This document shows, piece after piece, positions 14,861 through 22,183 of a stretch of DNA of 28,973 nucleotides. Numbering within the stretch: position 1 is the stretch's first letter; every line of letters begins with the position of its first letter. The notes beneath the pieces were generated by a model. The model searched no databases. It was not told the origin of the DNA and worked only from the letters and a program-made list of their open reading frames with translations. The position numbers were made by a program, and so were the translations under genes. Source of the DNA: JBFLVN01 sp040758475 (lineage in GTDB: Bacteria > JAGRBM01); NCBI GenBank assembly GCA_040758475.1, contig JBFLVN010000009.1:1-28973 (forward strand), written 5' to 3'.

Positions 14861-17176
14861 ATGAACGGACGCCGAAAACCGCGAACGAGGGAATTCCTCC
14901 TGCTCGCGGTGCTCTTTGTAGCTCTGCCCTTGGGTTGCGTCCGCAAGGCCGCCCCGCCAGGCCCTCCGTCCGCCACGGAAGAAGCTCCACCCGAGCCCTT
15001 TACGGGGATTCCCGCCTACGACGAAGCCCGGAGCCTCCTGGCCCACGGGAAGGTAGAAGAAGCGCAAAAAGCCCTCGAAGGCCAGGAACCTCCTGCGGGC
15101 AAGACGCCGGACCTCTCCGCCGACCGGATCGAGTTCCTGCTCGGAGTCCTTTCACTGCGGGGAGGAACGCCGGAAGCGGCTCTCGCTCATTTCGCGCGCC
15201 TCTCGCCGGCCTACGGCCGGCTCCCCGATTACCGCCTGTGGTTCGAGGCCAAAGCCCTCGAAGCCCTGGGCCGTACACCGGAAACTTACGAAAAACTCTC
15301 CACCCTCGTGGAAAATCATCCCGATTCGATCTGGAAAGAAGAAGCCCTCCTCGCGCTCTTCTCGCTAGCGCCGGAAATCCTAGGCCCCCGGGCGGCAGCG
15401 GAATTTGCCGTAGACCTTGCGGAGTCGGGGCTCTTTTCCTCTAGCGCCTTCACCAAGCAGCCCGGCCCGATTCTCTCCCAACTGGCTTCCGTTCTGGAAA
15501 GCGCGGGGCTGGACCGTCAGGCCCTCGAGGCCTACGAGCAGCTCTATACGGATTACCCCGGCGAACCGGAGGCGGCGGAGGCGCGGGAAAAAATCGGCGC
15601 TATCCGCGCGCGCCTAGGACTTCCCGTTTTCTCCCTTTCACCGGGCCTCGCACTAACGCGCATCAAAGCGCTCCTCAAAGCGGACCGGACGGCGGATGCC
15701 TGGAACGAACTGGACCCCCTGCTCGATCAGCTTCGGCCCGGGCGGGAAGGAGAGTTGCGGGCCCCCTACCGGGAGGCGATCCTGCTCAAAGGACAAATCC
15801 TCCTCGAGCGCAAGCGCCCCGACCTCGCTAAAAAACTTTACGCTGGAGCGATCTCCCACGGGTTCGACGAAGACGGATCGTTCCGGATGCGGCTCGCGGA
15901 TCTGGCGGGGAAAACCTCGAACGAAGAAGCCGTGGAGCAATACCTCTTGCTCCTCAAGGAGCGCCCCCGTTCCCCCCATGCCGCGCTGGCCCTCTACCAG
16001 GCCGGCCGCCTCTCCCAGTTTTCGGGAGACGTGATAACAGCCCGGTCACTTTTTTCGCGCCTCGTGCAGGAACACCCTTTAAGCAACTGGGCGGAACTCG
16101 CCCTGTTCAACCAGGGATGGCTGGCTTACCGCAGAGGGGATTTTCCCGCCGCCATCGCGTCCTTTGACGCCACCATCAAATCGTATGGGGGCTCCTCCCA
16201 GTACGGGCGCGCCCTTTATTGGGGCGCCCGGTGCCGGGAAATGCTGGAGGGAACCGAGGGGGCCCTCCCTTATTACGAACTTCTCATGGAAGAAGAGCCG
16301 ACCAGTTACTACGGCCTCCTGGCCCGTTTGCGCACTTCCGGGGAAAAACCCTTCGCCTTGCTGAAGGCGGAAGACTCCCCGCCCTTCCCGGCCCCGCCGC
16401 CGGAACAGCAAAGCGAAAAATGGCTTCTCTCCTTGCTAAACGGCGTCGAGGGCCCCGCCCGGCCATTTGCCGCCGCGGCGATCGAACTCATCGCCTTGGG
16501 GCTCCTTCCGGAAGCTGCCAATGAACTGGACCGGGCGGCCAAGGCCCTTGGCGGCACGCCGGTTGATTCGCGGATCATGCTCTCGCTCTTCGAGCGGGCG
16601 GACGCGTGGCGCTCGCTCTGGCGCTGGGGCGCCCGGGGAGGAGCCGGCGATTGGGGAAAGGCGCTTCCCCCGGCCACTTGGCACCCCCTCTTCCCGCTGG
16701 CCTTCCCCCGCCCCGTCGAAAGGGAAGCGCGAAGCAACGGCCTCGATCCGTTTCTCATCCTGGCCATCATGCGGGAGGAAAGCCGGTACGACCCCCTGGC
16801 CACTTCCTGGGCAAACGCCCGGGGCCTTCTTCAAATCATTCCGGACACGGGGAAAAGAATCGCCCAGGCGAAGGGAATTTCCGGTTTCGATCCGGGGGAT
16901 CTTTACGACCCGGAAACGAACATCGCCTTCGCGGCCCACTATCTTTCGGGTTTGCTCGGTCGCTTCGAGGGGAACTTCGTCTACGCGGTGGCGTCCTACA
17001 ACGGCGGTCCCCACAACGCCGATAAATGGCGCGAGCGCCTGGGGGACTTAGAACCGGAGGTCTTCGTGGAGGAAATCCCGTTCCAGGAAACGCGGGATTA
17101 CGTGAAAAAGGTTTACCGCTCGTACGCCCTCTACCGCACGATCTACGGCGAAGGGGAAGCGCAGGCCAGCAATTAG
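14861..17176 (+). CDS. slt: Slt70-like lytic transglycosylase lipoprotein with TPR repeats
   Basis: A 771-residue outer-membrane or periplasmic lipoprotein. The signal peptide ends in a lipobox at PLGC (Cys26). Residues about 45-600 are helical repeats of the TPR type (for example AALALYQAGRL and ALFNQGWLAYRRGDFPAAI), forming the superhelical U-domain of Slt70 proteins. The C-terminal SLT domain has catalytic Glu640 in REESRYD, GLLQ (655-658) and SYNGGP (712-717). It releases anhydromuropeptides from peptidoglycan. ATG 14861 follows AGAGGA at normal spacing; the longer frame from 14504 is antisense to the coiled-coil gene. Its stop overlaps that of the roadblock gene (TTAG). Confidence 0.92.
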   Translation: MNGRRKPRTREFLLLAVLFVALPLGCVRKAAPPGPPSATEEAPPEPFTGIPAYDEARSLLAHGKVEEAQKALEGQEPPAGKTPDLSADRIEFLLGVLSLRGGTPEAALAHFARLSPAYGRLPDYRLWFEAKALEALGRTPETYEKLSTLVENHPDSIWKEEALLALFSLAPEILGPRAAAEFAVDLAESGLFSSSAFTKQPGPILSQLASVLESAGLDRQALEAYEQLYTDYPGEPEAAEAREKIGAIRARLGLPVFSLSPGLALTRIKALLKADRTADAWNELDPLLDQLRPGREGELRAPYREAILLKGQILLERKRPDLAKKLYAGAISHGFDEDGSFRMRLADLAGKTSNEEAVEQYLLLLKERPRSPHAALALYQAGRLSQFSGDVITARSLFSRLVQEHPLSNWAELALFNQGWLAYRRGDFPAAIASFDATIKSYGGSSQYGRALYWGARCREMLEGTEGALPYYELLMEEEPTSYYGLLARLRTSGEKPFALLKAEDSPPFPAPPPEQQSEKWLLSLLNGVEGPARPFAAAAIELIALGLLPEAANELDRAAKALGGTPVDSRIMLSLFERADAWRSLWRWGARGGAGDWGKALPPATWHPLFPLAFPRPVEREARSNGLDPFLILAIMREESRYDPLATSWANARGLLQIIPDTGKRIAQAKGISGFDPGDLYDPETNIAFAAHYLSGLLGRFEGNFVYAVASYNGGPHNADKWRERLGDLEPEVFVEEIPFQETRDYVKKVYRSYALYRTIYGEGEAQASN

Positions 17177-17553
17177 GCGCTTAAGATCTGCTTGATCATG
17201 CCCTGGCACGCGGCGAACAAAGGGCCGATCTTGCCGGGCTTGGCGAGCTTGACGGCTAGGACGAGATCGTCGGGAAGCTGGTAGAGGAGAATGCCGCCCT
17301 TGTCCGCCAGGACGACCATCGAATAGAGCTTCGTCGAATTGAGTTCGCCCACGATCGTGGGGCTCGCGGCGATGGCGGCCGAAACGACGGCCCCGAGGGA
17401 GAGTTCCGAATCGGGGTCCTTGGGATGCCCTCCCACGAGAACGCCGTCGCTCGAAATGATCGACACGGAGGCCGCCAGGGGCTGGGCCTCGACGAAGGCC
17501 TTCATGATGTCCTGAACTTTCTGGAAGTTCCGGGTGATCGCGTCCATGCTCAT
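17173..17553 (-). CDS. Roadblock/LC7 domain protein
   Basis: A single roadblock/LC7 (longin-like) domain of 126 residues, with the SIISSDGVLVGGH strand-turn, a central helix, then LYSMVVLADKGGILLYQLP. Such proteins form dimers and regulate small Ras-like GTPases; MglB, the GTPase activator of MglA, is one. No GTPase gene is present in the window, so its partner is unknown. The start may be ATG 17553 or the second ATG at 17547. Confidence 0.82.
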   Translation of the reverse strand: MSMDAITRNFQKVQDIMKAFVEAQPLAASVSIISSDGVLVGGHPKDPDSELSLGAVVSAAIAASPTIVGELNSTKLYSMVVLADKGGILLYQLPDDLVLAVKLAKPGKIGPLFAACQGMIKQILSA

Positions 17554-17593
17554 GGGCGAAAGTTCTCTCGTTTCTGGGGGTCCGCCGGCGGGA

Positions 17594-17680
17594 TAAAAAC
17601 CCCCTAGCCCCCTGAAATTCCTACAAAAATCCCAAGCGGGTGGGTTTTTACCAGAAAACCCCCGCCTTGCAAAGGGTTTT
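17594..17680 (-). terminator. Two stem-loops after the lipase gene
   Basis: TAAAAACCC (17594-17602) and GGGTTTTTA (17642-17650) can pair; so can AAAACCC (17655-17661) and GGGTTTT (17674-17680) across 12 bases. On the minus strand each stem ends in a T-run, so the second is a good candidate intrinsic terminator for the hydrolase gene that ends at 17710. Confidence 0.5.
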
Positions 17681-17709
17681 ACGGGGCCGGGAGCGCCGCC
17701 TAAGGCCTT

Positions 17710-18690
17710 TTAATCCGAACTTTGGACGATTTCCTCGATCTTCCGGCCATGGCGCTCCAGGCGTTTCTTGAGCAGGACCTCCCGGTCAATGAGCCGGGCC
17801 GTCTGGGAGCGCTGGCCCTTGGGCGTAAGGAGCAGGGTCTTGAGGAGGAGTTCGTAGACCTGGATGTTGTAGAGGGGGCTTACGTGCCCGACCTTCTTGA
17901 GCAGGATGTTCGTTACTTCCGGGTACGGCATGCGGGCGAACTTCGCCGGCCAGACGAGGGGATCGACATAACTATAGATGCTGCTCCAACCCACCCCGGC
18001 GGGAAGGGGCTGGGCGTTTAAATCCCGCAGGAACTTGCTCCCGGGCACCATCTGGAGGCCGCTCTCTCCGCGAATCCGGGGGAAGCCCGGTACCGCTTTT
18101 TCCAGGACATTGGCAACGACCTTGTGCCCGGCCCCAAGAACGCCCGCCCAGGTCCCCATGTGGGGCGTGTGGAGGGTGATGGCCTGGCTGATCTGGGGAA
18201 AGCGTTCCTTGAGGCCCAATTTCTGGAGCATGTACCGGATAAGAAGCCCCCCCTGGCTGTGGCCGATGAGGAAGACTTCCTCCGGATTGATCTGCGAGAG
18301 GACGTATTCGAGGATGCGCGCCTCGTGCTCGGCCGAAAGGCGGATGTCCTGGCTGTAGGGCTGGTAGCCCCCCGTAATGGCGAAGATGTTGAAAAGCTCG
18401 CTCTCCAGGAAGCGCTCCATCCGCTCGTAGCCGGGACGGGCCTGGAAGTAGCCGTGGTAGAGGAAGGCGACCTTCTTCTGGCCCTTGTACTCCTTCAAGC
18501 GGCCGTGGAGGTATTTCTCCCCGAAGACGAGCCGTTCGGCCAGGCCCACGAAATGGTCCGTAAAGTTCTTGGCAAAGTAATACGACTCACCCAGGACGGA
18601 GATGAGCATCCGGAGATTCGACATGTAGGGGCGCTGGTAGGTTAAAGGATTTACGTCTTCGTCGACCGTCTGCACCTGGTAGTGGATCAC
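17710..18690 (-). CDS. Lipase-like alpha/beta hydrolase
   Basis: A 326-residue alpha/beta hydrolase. It has the oxyanion-hole HG (79-80, FLYHGYF), the nucleophile elbow GHSQGG with Ser145, likely Asp243 (YSYVDPLV) and His269 (VGHVSPLYN), giving a complete catalytic triad. The layout resembles class-2 lipases and PGAP1-like esterases. No signal peptide is seen, so it probably acts in the cytoplasm or at the inner membrane. The C-terminal 50 residues are basic and helical. The start is GTG 18690, six bases after GGAGAG. Confidence 0.87.
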   Translation of the reverse strand: MIHYQVQTVDEDVNPLTYQRPYMSNLRMLISVLGESYYFAKNFTDHFVGLAERLVFGEKYLHGRLKEYKGQKKVAFLYHGYFQARPGYERMERFLESELFNIFAITGGYQPYSQDIRLSAEHEARILEYVLSQINPEEVFLIGHSQGGLLIRYMLQKLGLKERFPQISQAITLHTPHMGTWAGVLGAGHKVVANVLEKAVPGFPRIRGESGLQMVPGSKFLRDLNAQPLPAGVGWSSIYSYVDPLVWPAKFARMPYPEVTNILLKKVGHVSPLYNIQVYELLLKTLLLTPKGQRSQTARLIDREVLLKKRLERHGRKIEEIVQSSD

Positions 18691-19011
18691 GCGTTGCTCT
18701 CCTGGTGTGTAATTATCCTTGGCTCGCCTACTCCCCGAAATCCTTCGGGAAATTCGAAACTGGTTAGTCCATCAATTCTGCGACAAATTCCCCCACCGCA
18801 AAACCGCCACCGCTTCGTCGGTCAAAAATTACAAGCTTTTGATGCGGTGCGCCTTGCCTTCCAACTCTCAACCTTTTAGTATAATGCCGAAAGCCAAAGA
18901 ATAGAACAACGGTTTATTTTTGGGGTTGGCAACGGGTATTTGGCTTCTGAGGGGGGGATTGCGGGCGAGGGGCCTTTAAAAGGCTCTATTACCGCAGTTT
19001 GGGAGGGCTTT
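18691..19011. other. Gene-less region with hairpins and a -10 element
   Basis: No convincing gene lies in these 321 bases. It holds a perfect hairpin CCCGAA-ATCC-TTCGGG (18734-18749), a smaller one ACCG-CTTCGT-CGGT (18809-18822), a TATAAT at 18880-18885 without a good -35 (TTGCCT at 18854-18859 is 20 bases away), and the near-palindrome GCCTTTAAAAGGC (18972-18984) in the likely leader of the gene at 19012. Confidence 0.5.
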
Positions 19012-19191
19012 ATGGACCCCGCCGAAAGGCTAAGAAAACTCTACGAATCCCTGCCGCTGGGGAGCGCCTTCCGCAAGGCCATCGAACAGGCATTGCAGCT
19101 GGCGACGGACCTCACCGGGCTGCCCTTCACGCCCAAGGAGAAAGCCGAGCCCCCCGCTCCGGCCGCCGAAGCCTCTCCCCCGGAACGCTGA
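19012..19191 (+). CDS. Small hypothetical protein, 59 residues
   Basis: A short protein whose family is not recognised. The first 45 residues are helical and amphipathic (RLRKLYESLPLGSAFRKAIE), and the rest is a Pro/Ala/Glu tail. GGGAGGG lies five bases before ATG 19012, supporting translation. A longer frame from 18940 has no such site. It converges with nfo. Confidence 0.6.
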   Translation: MDPAERLRKLYESLPLGSAFRKAIEQALQLATDLTGLPFTPKEKAEPPAPAAEASPPER

Positions 19192-19225
19192 GAATCCCCC
19201 GTACTTCCGTGCGATAGCGCTTCGC

Positions 19226-19254
19226 GAACCGCTCCCGAAGTTTGAGCGGCGTTC
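19226..19254. terminator. Hairpin between convergent genes
   Basis: CCGCTC (19229-19234) pairs with GAGCGG (19244-19249), extended by GAA and TTC beyond a two-base bulge. It lies between the stops of the 59-residue protein (19191) and nfo (19269) and may terminate both. Confidence 0.4.
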
Positions 19255-19268
19255 ACGAACAACTCTGT

Positions 19269-20111
19269 TTATTTCCCGGAAAACTTCCGGAGCAGCGCTA
19301 GATTGCGCGGCACAACTGGAAGCGGAAGCTCCAGCACGCCCAAACATTTCGCGTGCCGCTTGTCGTGCATCAAAAGCTCAAACGCCCGCTTTCCGATAAA
19401 CCCTTTTCCGATCTCCTCGTGCCGGTCCACGCGGGAACCCAAAGGGCGCTTCGAATCGTTCAGATGAAACGCGACGAGGCGCGATAGCCCCACCACCCGG
19501 TCGAATTCTTCCATCACTTGCTCGTATCCTTCGTCCGTCGAGAAATCGTACCCGGCGGCGAACGTGTGGGCCGTATCCAGGCAGACGGCAAAACGCTTCT
19601 TGTTGGAAACCCCGTCGAAAATCTCCCGCAAGTGCTCGAAGCGCCAGCCGAGCTGGGTCCCCTGCCCCGCCGTCGTTTCGAGGACGAACAGGACGGGACT
19701 CTTGGGCGTTTTATCCAGCAGCCAATTGAACGAATCGACGATCCGCGTGAGGCCTTCCTTCTCACCTTTTCCGTCGTGGGAACCGGGATGGAGATTCAAA
19801 TAGCGAAGACCCAGCGCTTCGCAGCGGTGGATCTCGGCCAGGAGCGTCTTTCGGGAAAGATCGCGCTTGCGAGCATCGGGACTCCCAAGGTTTACGAGAT
19901 AACTTCCATGAACGATCAGGCGGTTTAATTCATACCCCTGCCGCCCCGCCTCCTCCCTAAACTCCCGGGCCTCTTCCGCCGTGACGGGCTTGGCCTTCCA
20001 CTGCTGCTGGTTCCGCGAAAAGATCTGGATCGCCTCGCACGCGTGCTCCCGCGCCCGGCCGAACACGAGCGATAATCCCCCCGCCACCGACTCGTGCGCC
20101 CCGAGGATCAT
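19269..20111 (-). CDS. nfo: Endonuclease IV (AP endonuclease)
   Basis: A 280-residue TIM-barrel DNA repair enzyme that cuts at abasic sites. All nine expected metal ligands can be placed: His68, His108, Glu145, Asp179, His182, His216, Asp229, His231 and Glu261. Signature strings include LGAHESVAGG, NLHPGSHDGKG, CLDTAHTFAAGYD and HLNDSKRPLGSRVDRHE. The C-terminal segment reads LGVLELPLPV where the family usually has a LET-like string; the ligand Glu is kept. Length is normal. Confidence 0.96.
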   Translation of the reverse strand: MILGAHESVAGGLSLVFGRAREHACEAIQIFSRNQQQWKAKPVTAEEAREFREEAGRQGYELNRLIVHGSYLVNLGSPDARKRDLSRKTLLAEIHRCEALGLRYLNLHPGSHDGKGEKEGLTRIVDSFNWLLDKTPKSPVLFVLETTAGQGTQLGWRFEHLREIFDGVSNKKRFAVCLDTAHTFAAGYDFSTDEGYEQVMEEFDRVVGLSRLVAFHLNDSKRPLGSRVDRHEEIGKGFIGKRAFELLMHDKRHAKCLGVLELPLPVVPRNLALLRKFSGK

Positions 20112-20155
20112 GGAAGCCTCCGCCCGCTCTGATAGACCACAGGACCGGCCGCCCG

Positions 20156-20220
20156 CAAACCCGGCGGAAACCGGAAGCCGCCCGGCCCGGAGCGGAAGAT
20201 TGGGGAAAAAAGATTAGAGG
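20156..20220. repeat. GC-rich hairpin repeat, copy A (diverged)
   Basis: Diverged copy of a repeat also found at 20926-21006 and 22101-22182. It shares the order CAAAC, GGCGGAAA, CCG/GCCGCCCGG, GGAGCGGAAGAT and GGGGAAA. A CCGG-CGGAAA-CCGG hairpin keeps the loop while the stem sequence differs from copies B and C. It starts just at the end of the 55-residue gene (stop at 20214) and lies upstream of nfo. Confidence 0.7.
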
Positions 20221-20381
20221 TTGTCGTAAACCGCGTCTTGGTCGTTGTCCCAGACCTTGCGGAGCGCTTCTTCCGAAAGACGCATGAGCGCCTCCGTCAA
20301 CTCCGCGTCGGAACACGGGTCTTCGAGGATTTCCTGAAACTTTTCGGAGTCGCCCTGGCCGGGCGTGACGGGAGATTTCAT
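20214..20381 (-). CDS. Small antitoxin-like protein after hicAB
   Basis: A 55-residue acidic protein too short for usual gene calls. Its C-terminal part, RLSEEALRKVWDNDQDAVYD, matches the WDNxxDAxYD type tail common in small antitoxins that are paired with PIN-domain or similar toxins. No PIN gene is near. It starts nine bases after the hicB stop and so is the third gene of the hicA-hicB operon. It could be a second antitoxin, the remnant of another module, or a third partner; the sequence shows no frameshift. Confidence 0.75.
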   Translation of the reverse strand: MKSPVTPGQGDSEKFQEILEDPCSDAELTEALMRLSEEALRKVWDNDQDAVYDNL

Positions 20382-20390
20382 GGGAAAAAC

Positions 20391-20612
20391 CTACTGCGCC
20401 GTCTGGTAGATCACCGGGCGGTAGCGGGGTTTCGGAATGCGCTTTTTCTCCGCCCGTGCGGCGGCGAGCCAGAGTTTCTTGGCCTTGAGCGCCTCGCGCA
20501 GGGCCGCCTCCGGCGTCTTCCCGAAGGCCGAACACATGGAGAGGTCCGGGATGTCGGCGATGTAGCCCCCGTCCTCCGCGCTAAAGAAGATGTTGATGTG
20601 ATAGTCCTTCAT
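20391..20612 (-). CDS. hicB: HicB-type antitoxin
   Basis: A 73-residue HicB antitoxin with the partial RNase H fold: YHINIFFSAEDGGYIADIPDL, then the helix TPEAALREALKAK. The C-terminal DNA-binding part of longer HicB proteins is missing, so this is a short form; KKLWLAAARAEKKRIPKPRY replaces it. It binds and blocks HicA. Its ATG overlaps the hicA stop (TGATG). Confidence 0.9.
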   Translation of the reverse strand: MKDYHINIFFSAEDGGYIADIPDLSMCSAFGKTPEAALREALKAKKLWLAAARAEKKRIPKPRYRPVIYQTAQ

Positions 20613-20863
20613 CAGCCTTCTCCAAGCACCATATTATACTTTTCCACGAGTTTTAGGAACTGCCGGACCTGATAGGGCTTGGCCTTCCCGTCCACTTCCT
20701 GGAGGTTCAAAAGCTCCGGAACGCCCGCATGGGAGAAAATGTGATGGCTGCCCCGCGTCCTGGAAAGGCGAAAGCCATAGGCCTCCACCAGCCGCACGAA
20801 GTCCCGGAAACGCAAATTCTTCGAGCCCGCCAGGGCCTGGGCGAGAAGCTTTACCTTGCTCAT
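20612..20863 (-). CDS. hicA: HicA-type mRNA interferase toxin
   Basis: An 83-residue HicA toxin with the double-stranded RNA-binding fold. The signature RLSRTRGSHHIFSH holds the active His in GSHH; the body is KNLRFRDFVRLVEAYGF and the C-terminus PYQVRQFLKLVEKYN. HicA cleaves mRNA and stops translation when free of HicB. Translationally coupled to hicB. Confidence 0.93.
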   Translation of the reverse strand: MSKVKLLAQALAGSKNLRFRDFVRLVEAYGFRLSRTRGSHHIFSHAGVPELLNLQEVDGKAKPYQVRQFLKLVEKYNMVLGEG

Positions 20864-20925
20864 CGGCTCTTCTTTTCCCCCGCCCCGATCCTAGTCAATT
20901 AAGCCGCAAAGGCGGAAGGCGCCCC

Positions 20926-21006
20926 CAAACCCCACCCCGGCGGAAACGGGGGCCGCCCGGGCCGGAGCGGAAGATCGGGAAAAGACGTGAGAGGCGGTGA
21001 GGGGAA
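20926..21006. repeat. GC-rich hairpin repeat, copy B
   Basis: Nearly identical to copy C (22101-22182) over about 80 bases, with only a few A/G differences. The core GGCGGAAACGGGGGCCGCC sits within the CCCCG-GCGGAAA-CGGGG hairpin, followed by the 8-bp palindrome GCCCGGGC. It lies after the 53-residue gene (stop at 21023) and before hicA. Confidence 0.9.
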
Positions 21007-21022
21007 TCCGTATGGAGAGAAA

Positions 21023-21184
21023 TCAGAGCCCGTATTTGCGCTTGGTCTTCTCGATAGAGAGGCCAGGGCCGCCGCCGCCCTCCAGCTTGGCGGCTCGAAG
21101 GTCCAGCAAATCTTCCAGGTCTTCCAAAATTTCCCAGACCCGCTCAGACTCCTCGCCCGGCGGGAGATCGCCAGAGCGTTTCAT
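21023..21184 (-). CDS. Small antitoxin-like protein, 53 residues
   Basis: A small acidic protein below usual length limits. It has an acidic helix (ERVWEILEDLEDLLDLRAAK), a Gly run, then LSIEKTKRKYGL, a C-terminus like those of Phd-type and other small antitoxins. Its ATG overlaps the stop of the preceding gene (TGATG), and it ends the three-gene unit begun by the nucleotidyltransferase. The exact family is not recognised. Confidence 0.7.
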   Translation of the reverse strand: MKRSGDLPPGEESERVWEILEDLEDLLDLRAAKLEGGGGPGLSIEKTKRKYGL

Positions 21185-21555
21185 CACGCCACTTCCAGAA
21201 AATTCGCGGGGGCCAGGACGCCATGGCGCCGCAGGGCCGCCGGCGATTCCCGCTCGCAGAGTTCGCGCACGTTCTTGAAGCGCTCGGCGGCGGCCAGAGC
21301 GAAAAACGGTCTTTCAAAGGAACCAGCCCGGGCCGCCCACGAAGGGACGGGAAGATTCTCCCGTTCCGCCAAAAGCTCCGCGAGCGCCCCAGCGGCGGCC
21401 AGGACGCGAGCGTCCTTCGAGCGCGGCGCGGCGAAGGCCTCTTCGCCCCCCCGGTGGCGGCGCCATTCGAGGAAAAGCTCCCGCAGGCGCAAGGCGTCGC
21501 GGACCACCAGGGCTTCGGCCATTTTTTCGAGCGGGGTTTTCAGATCGCGTCCCAT
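21184..21555 (-). CDS. Helical protein in the nucleotidyltransferase operon
   Basis: A 123-residue mainly helical protein; the family is not firmly recognised. The C-terminal half has RERPFFALAAAERFKNVRE-like helices ending in CERESPAALRRHGVLAPANF. The ATG at 21555 overlaps the nucleotidyltransferase gene by 16 bases, so the two are coupled. It is the likely toxin or toxin partner of the unit, judged only by position between a nucleotidyltransferase and an antitoxin-like gene. A longer frame upstream is antisense and frame noise. Confidence 0.7.
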   Translation of the reverse strand: MGRDLKTPLEKMAEALVVRDALRLRELFLEWRRHRGGEEAFAAPRSKDARVLAAAGALAELLAERENLPVPSWAARAGSFERPFFALAAAERFKNVRELCERESPAALRRHGVLAPANFLEVA

Positions 21556-22067
21556 AATTCCTCGAATGCGTATTTTGCCTTGAGTTCGGTCCCCGGCGCA
21601 AGGTAAGGCTTTAACGCCTCCCAGGCCGCTTCCCGCTTCATCCCGCTCCGCTTGAGTTCGGCCAGGAGCCGCTCCGCGTCTGAAACATCCAAGTCGTCGC
21701 GCCAAGCGGAGAGCTTCATGGCGGCCAGCTGTTCGGCCGAGGGCCGCGTCACCCGGATGCCCGGTGCCTCGAAAAGGACCGTCTCCCGCACCGGCGGCCG
21801 GACGTATCCCTTCGCCGCGTCGCTCAGCCAATCCTCCGGCAGGCGCAATTTGACCGCCACGACCTGCGCGAGCGCGCGCACCCGCGTCCCATCGGCGGGT
21901 TCCAGAATCACGGCGTCGATGTCGTACGTGCTCTCCCGGCTCCCGAAACCAAGCGTCATCGCCGCCCCGCCCACCACGAGCAAGCGGACCCGGATTCCCT
22001 CCACCTTCGCGGCGGCGCCCAGTTCCCGGAAAGCCTCTTCGATTTGCGATTTGCTGAGCCGCGCCAT
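21540..22067 (-). CDS. Nucleotidyltransferase-like protein (DUF6036-type)
   Basis: A 175-residue protein of the minimal nucleotidyltransferase superfamily. LLVVGGAAMTLGFGSRE (about 29-45) leads to STYDIDAV with the metal-binding pair Asp49 and Asp51. AAMKLSAWRDDLDVSDAERL and the C-terminal YLAPGTELKAKYAFEEL follow the DUF6036 pattern. Members occur in toxin-antitoxin-like pairs. The start at ATG 22067 excludes a Pro-rich extension that would run into the repeat. First gene of a three-gene coupled unit. Confidence 0.82.
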   Translation of the reverse strand: MARLSKSQIEEAFRELGAAAKVEGIRVRLLVVGGAAMTLGFGSRESTYDIDAVILEPADGTRVRALAQVVAVKLRLPEDWLSDAAKGYVRPPVRETVLFEAPGIRVTRPSAEQLAAMKLSAWRDDLDVSDAERLLAELKRSGMKREAAWEALKPYLAPGTELKAKYAFEELWDAI

Positions 22068-22100
22068 CGGGGGAAGTATCGCAGGGCCTTGGCCCCTCGC

Positions 22101-22182
22101 CAAACCCCGCCCCGGCGGAAACGGGGGCCGCCCGGGCCGGAGCGGAAGATCGGGGAAAGACGTGGGAGGCGGTGGGGGGAAA
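22101..22182. repeat. GC-rich hairpin repeat, copy C
   Basis: About 82 bases, nearly identical to copy B. CCCCG (22110-22114) pairs with CGGGG (22122-22126) around GCGGAAA, then the palindrome GCCCGGGC (22130-22137) and GGAGCGGAAGATCGGGG. It ends two bases from the hsdR stop at 22184 and precedes the nucleotidyltransferase gene. It could act as a transcription terminator or a cassette boundary. Confidence 0.9.
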
Positions 22183-22183
22183 A

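Noticed and set aside
18682..18904. Short plus-strand frames in the region upstream of the 59-residue gene
   Set aside because: No ribosome binding site, no family, and they overlap the start of the lipase gene or run through hairpins.
20156..22182. Integron attC-like sites between cassettes
   Set aside because: The repeats follow genes as attC sites do, but conserved GTTRRRY ends and the paired outer boxes are not found, and no integrase gene is seen.
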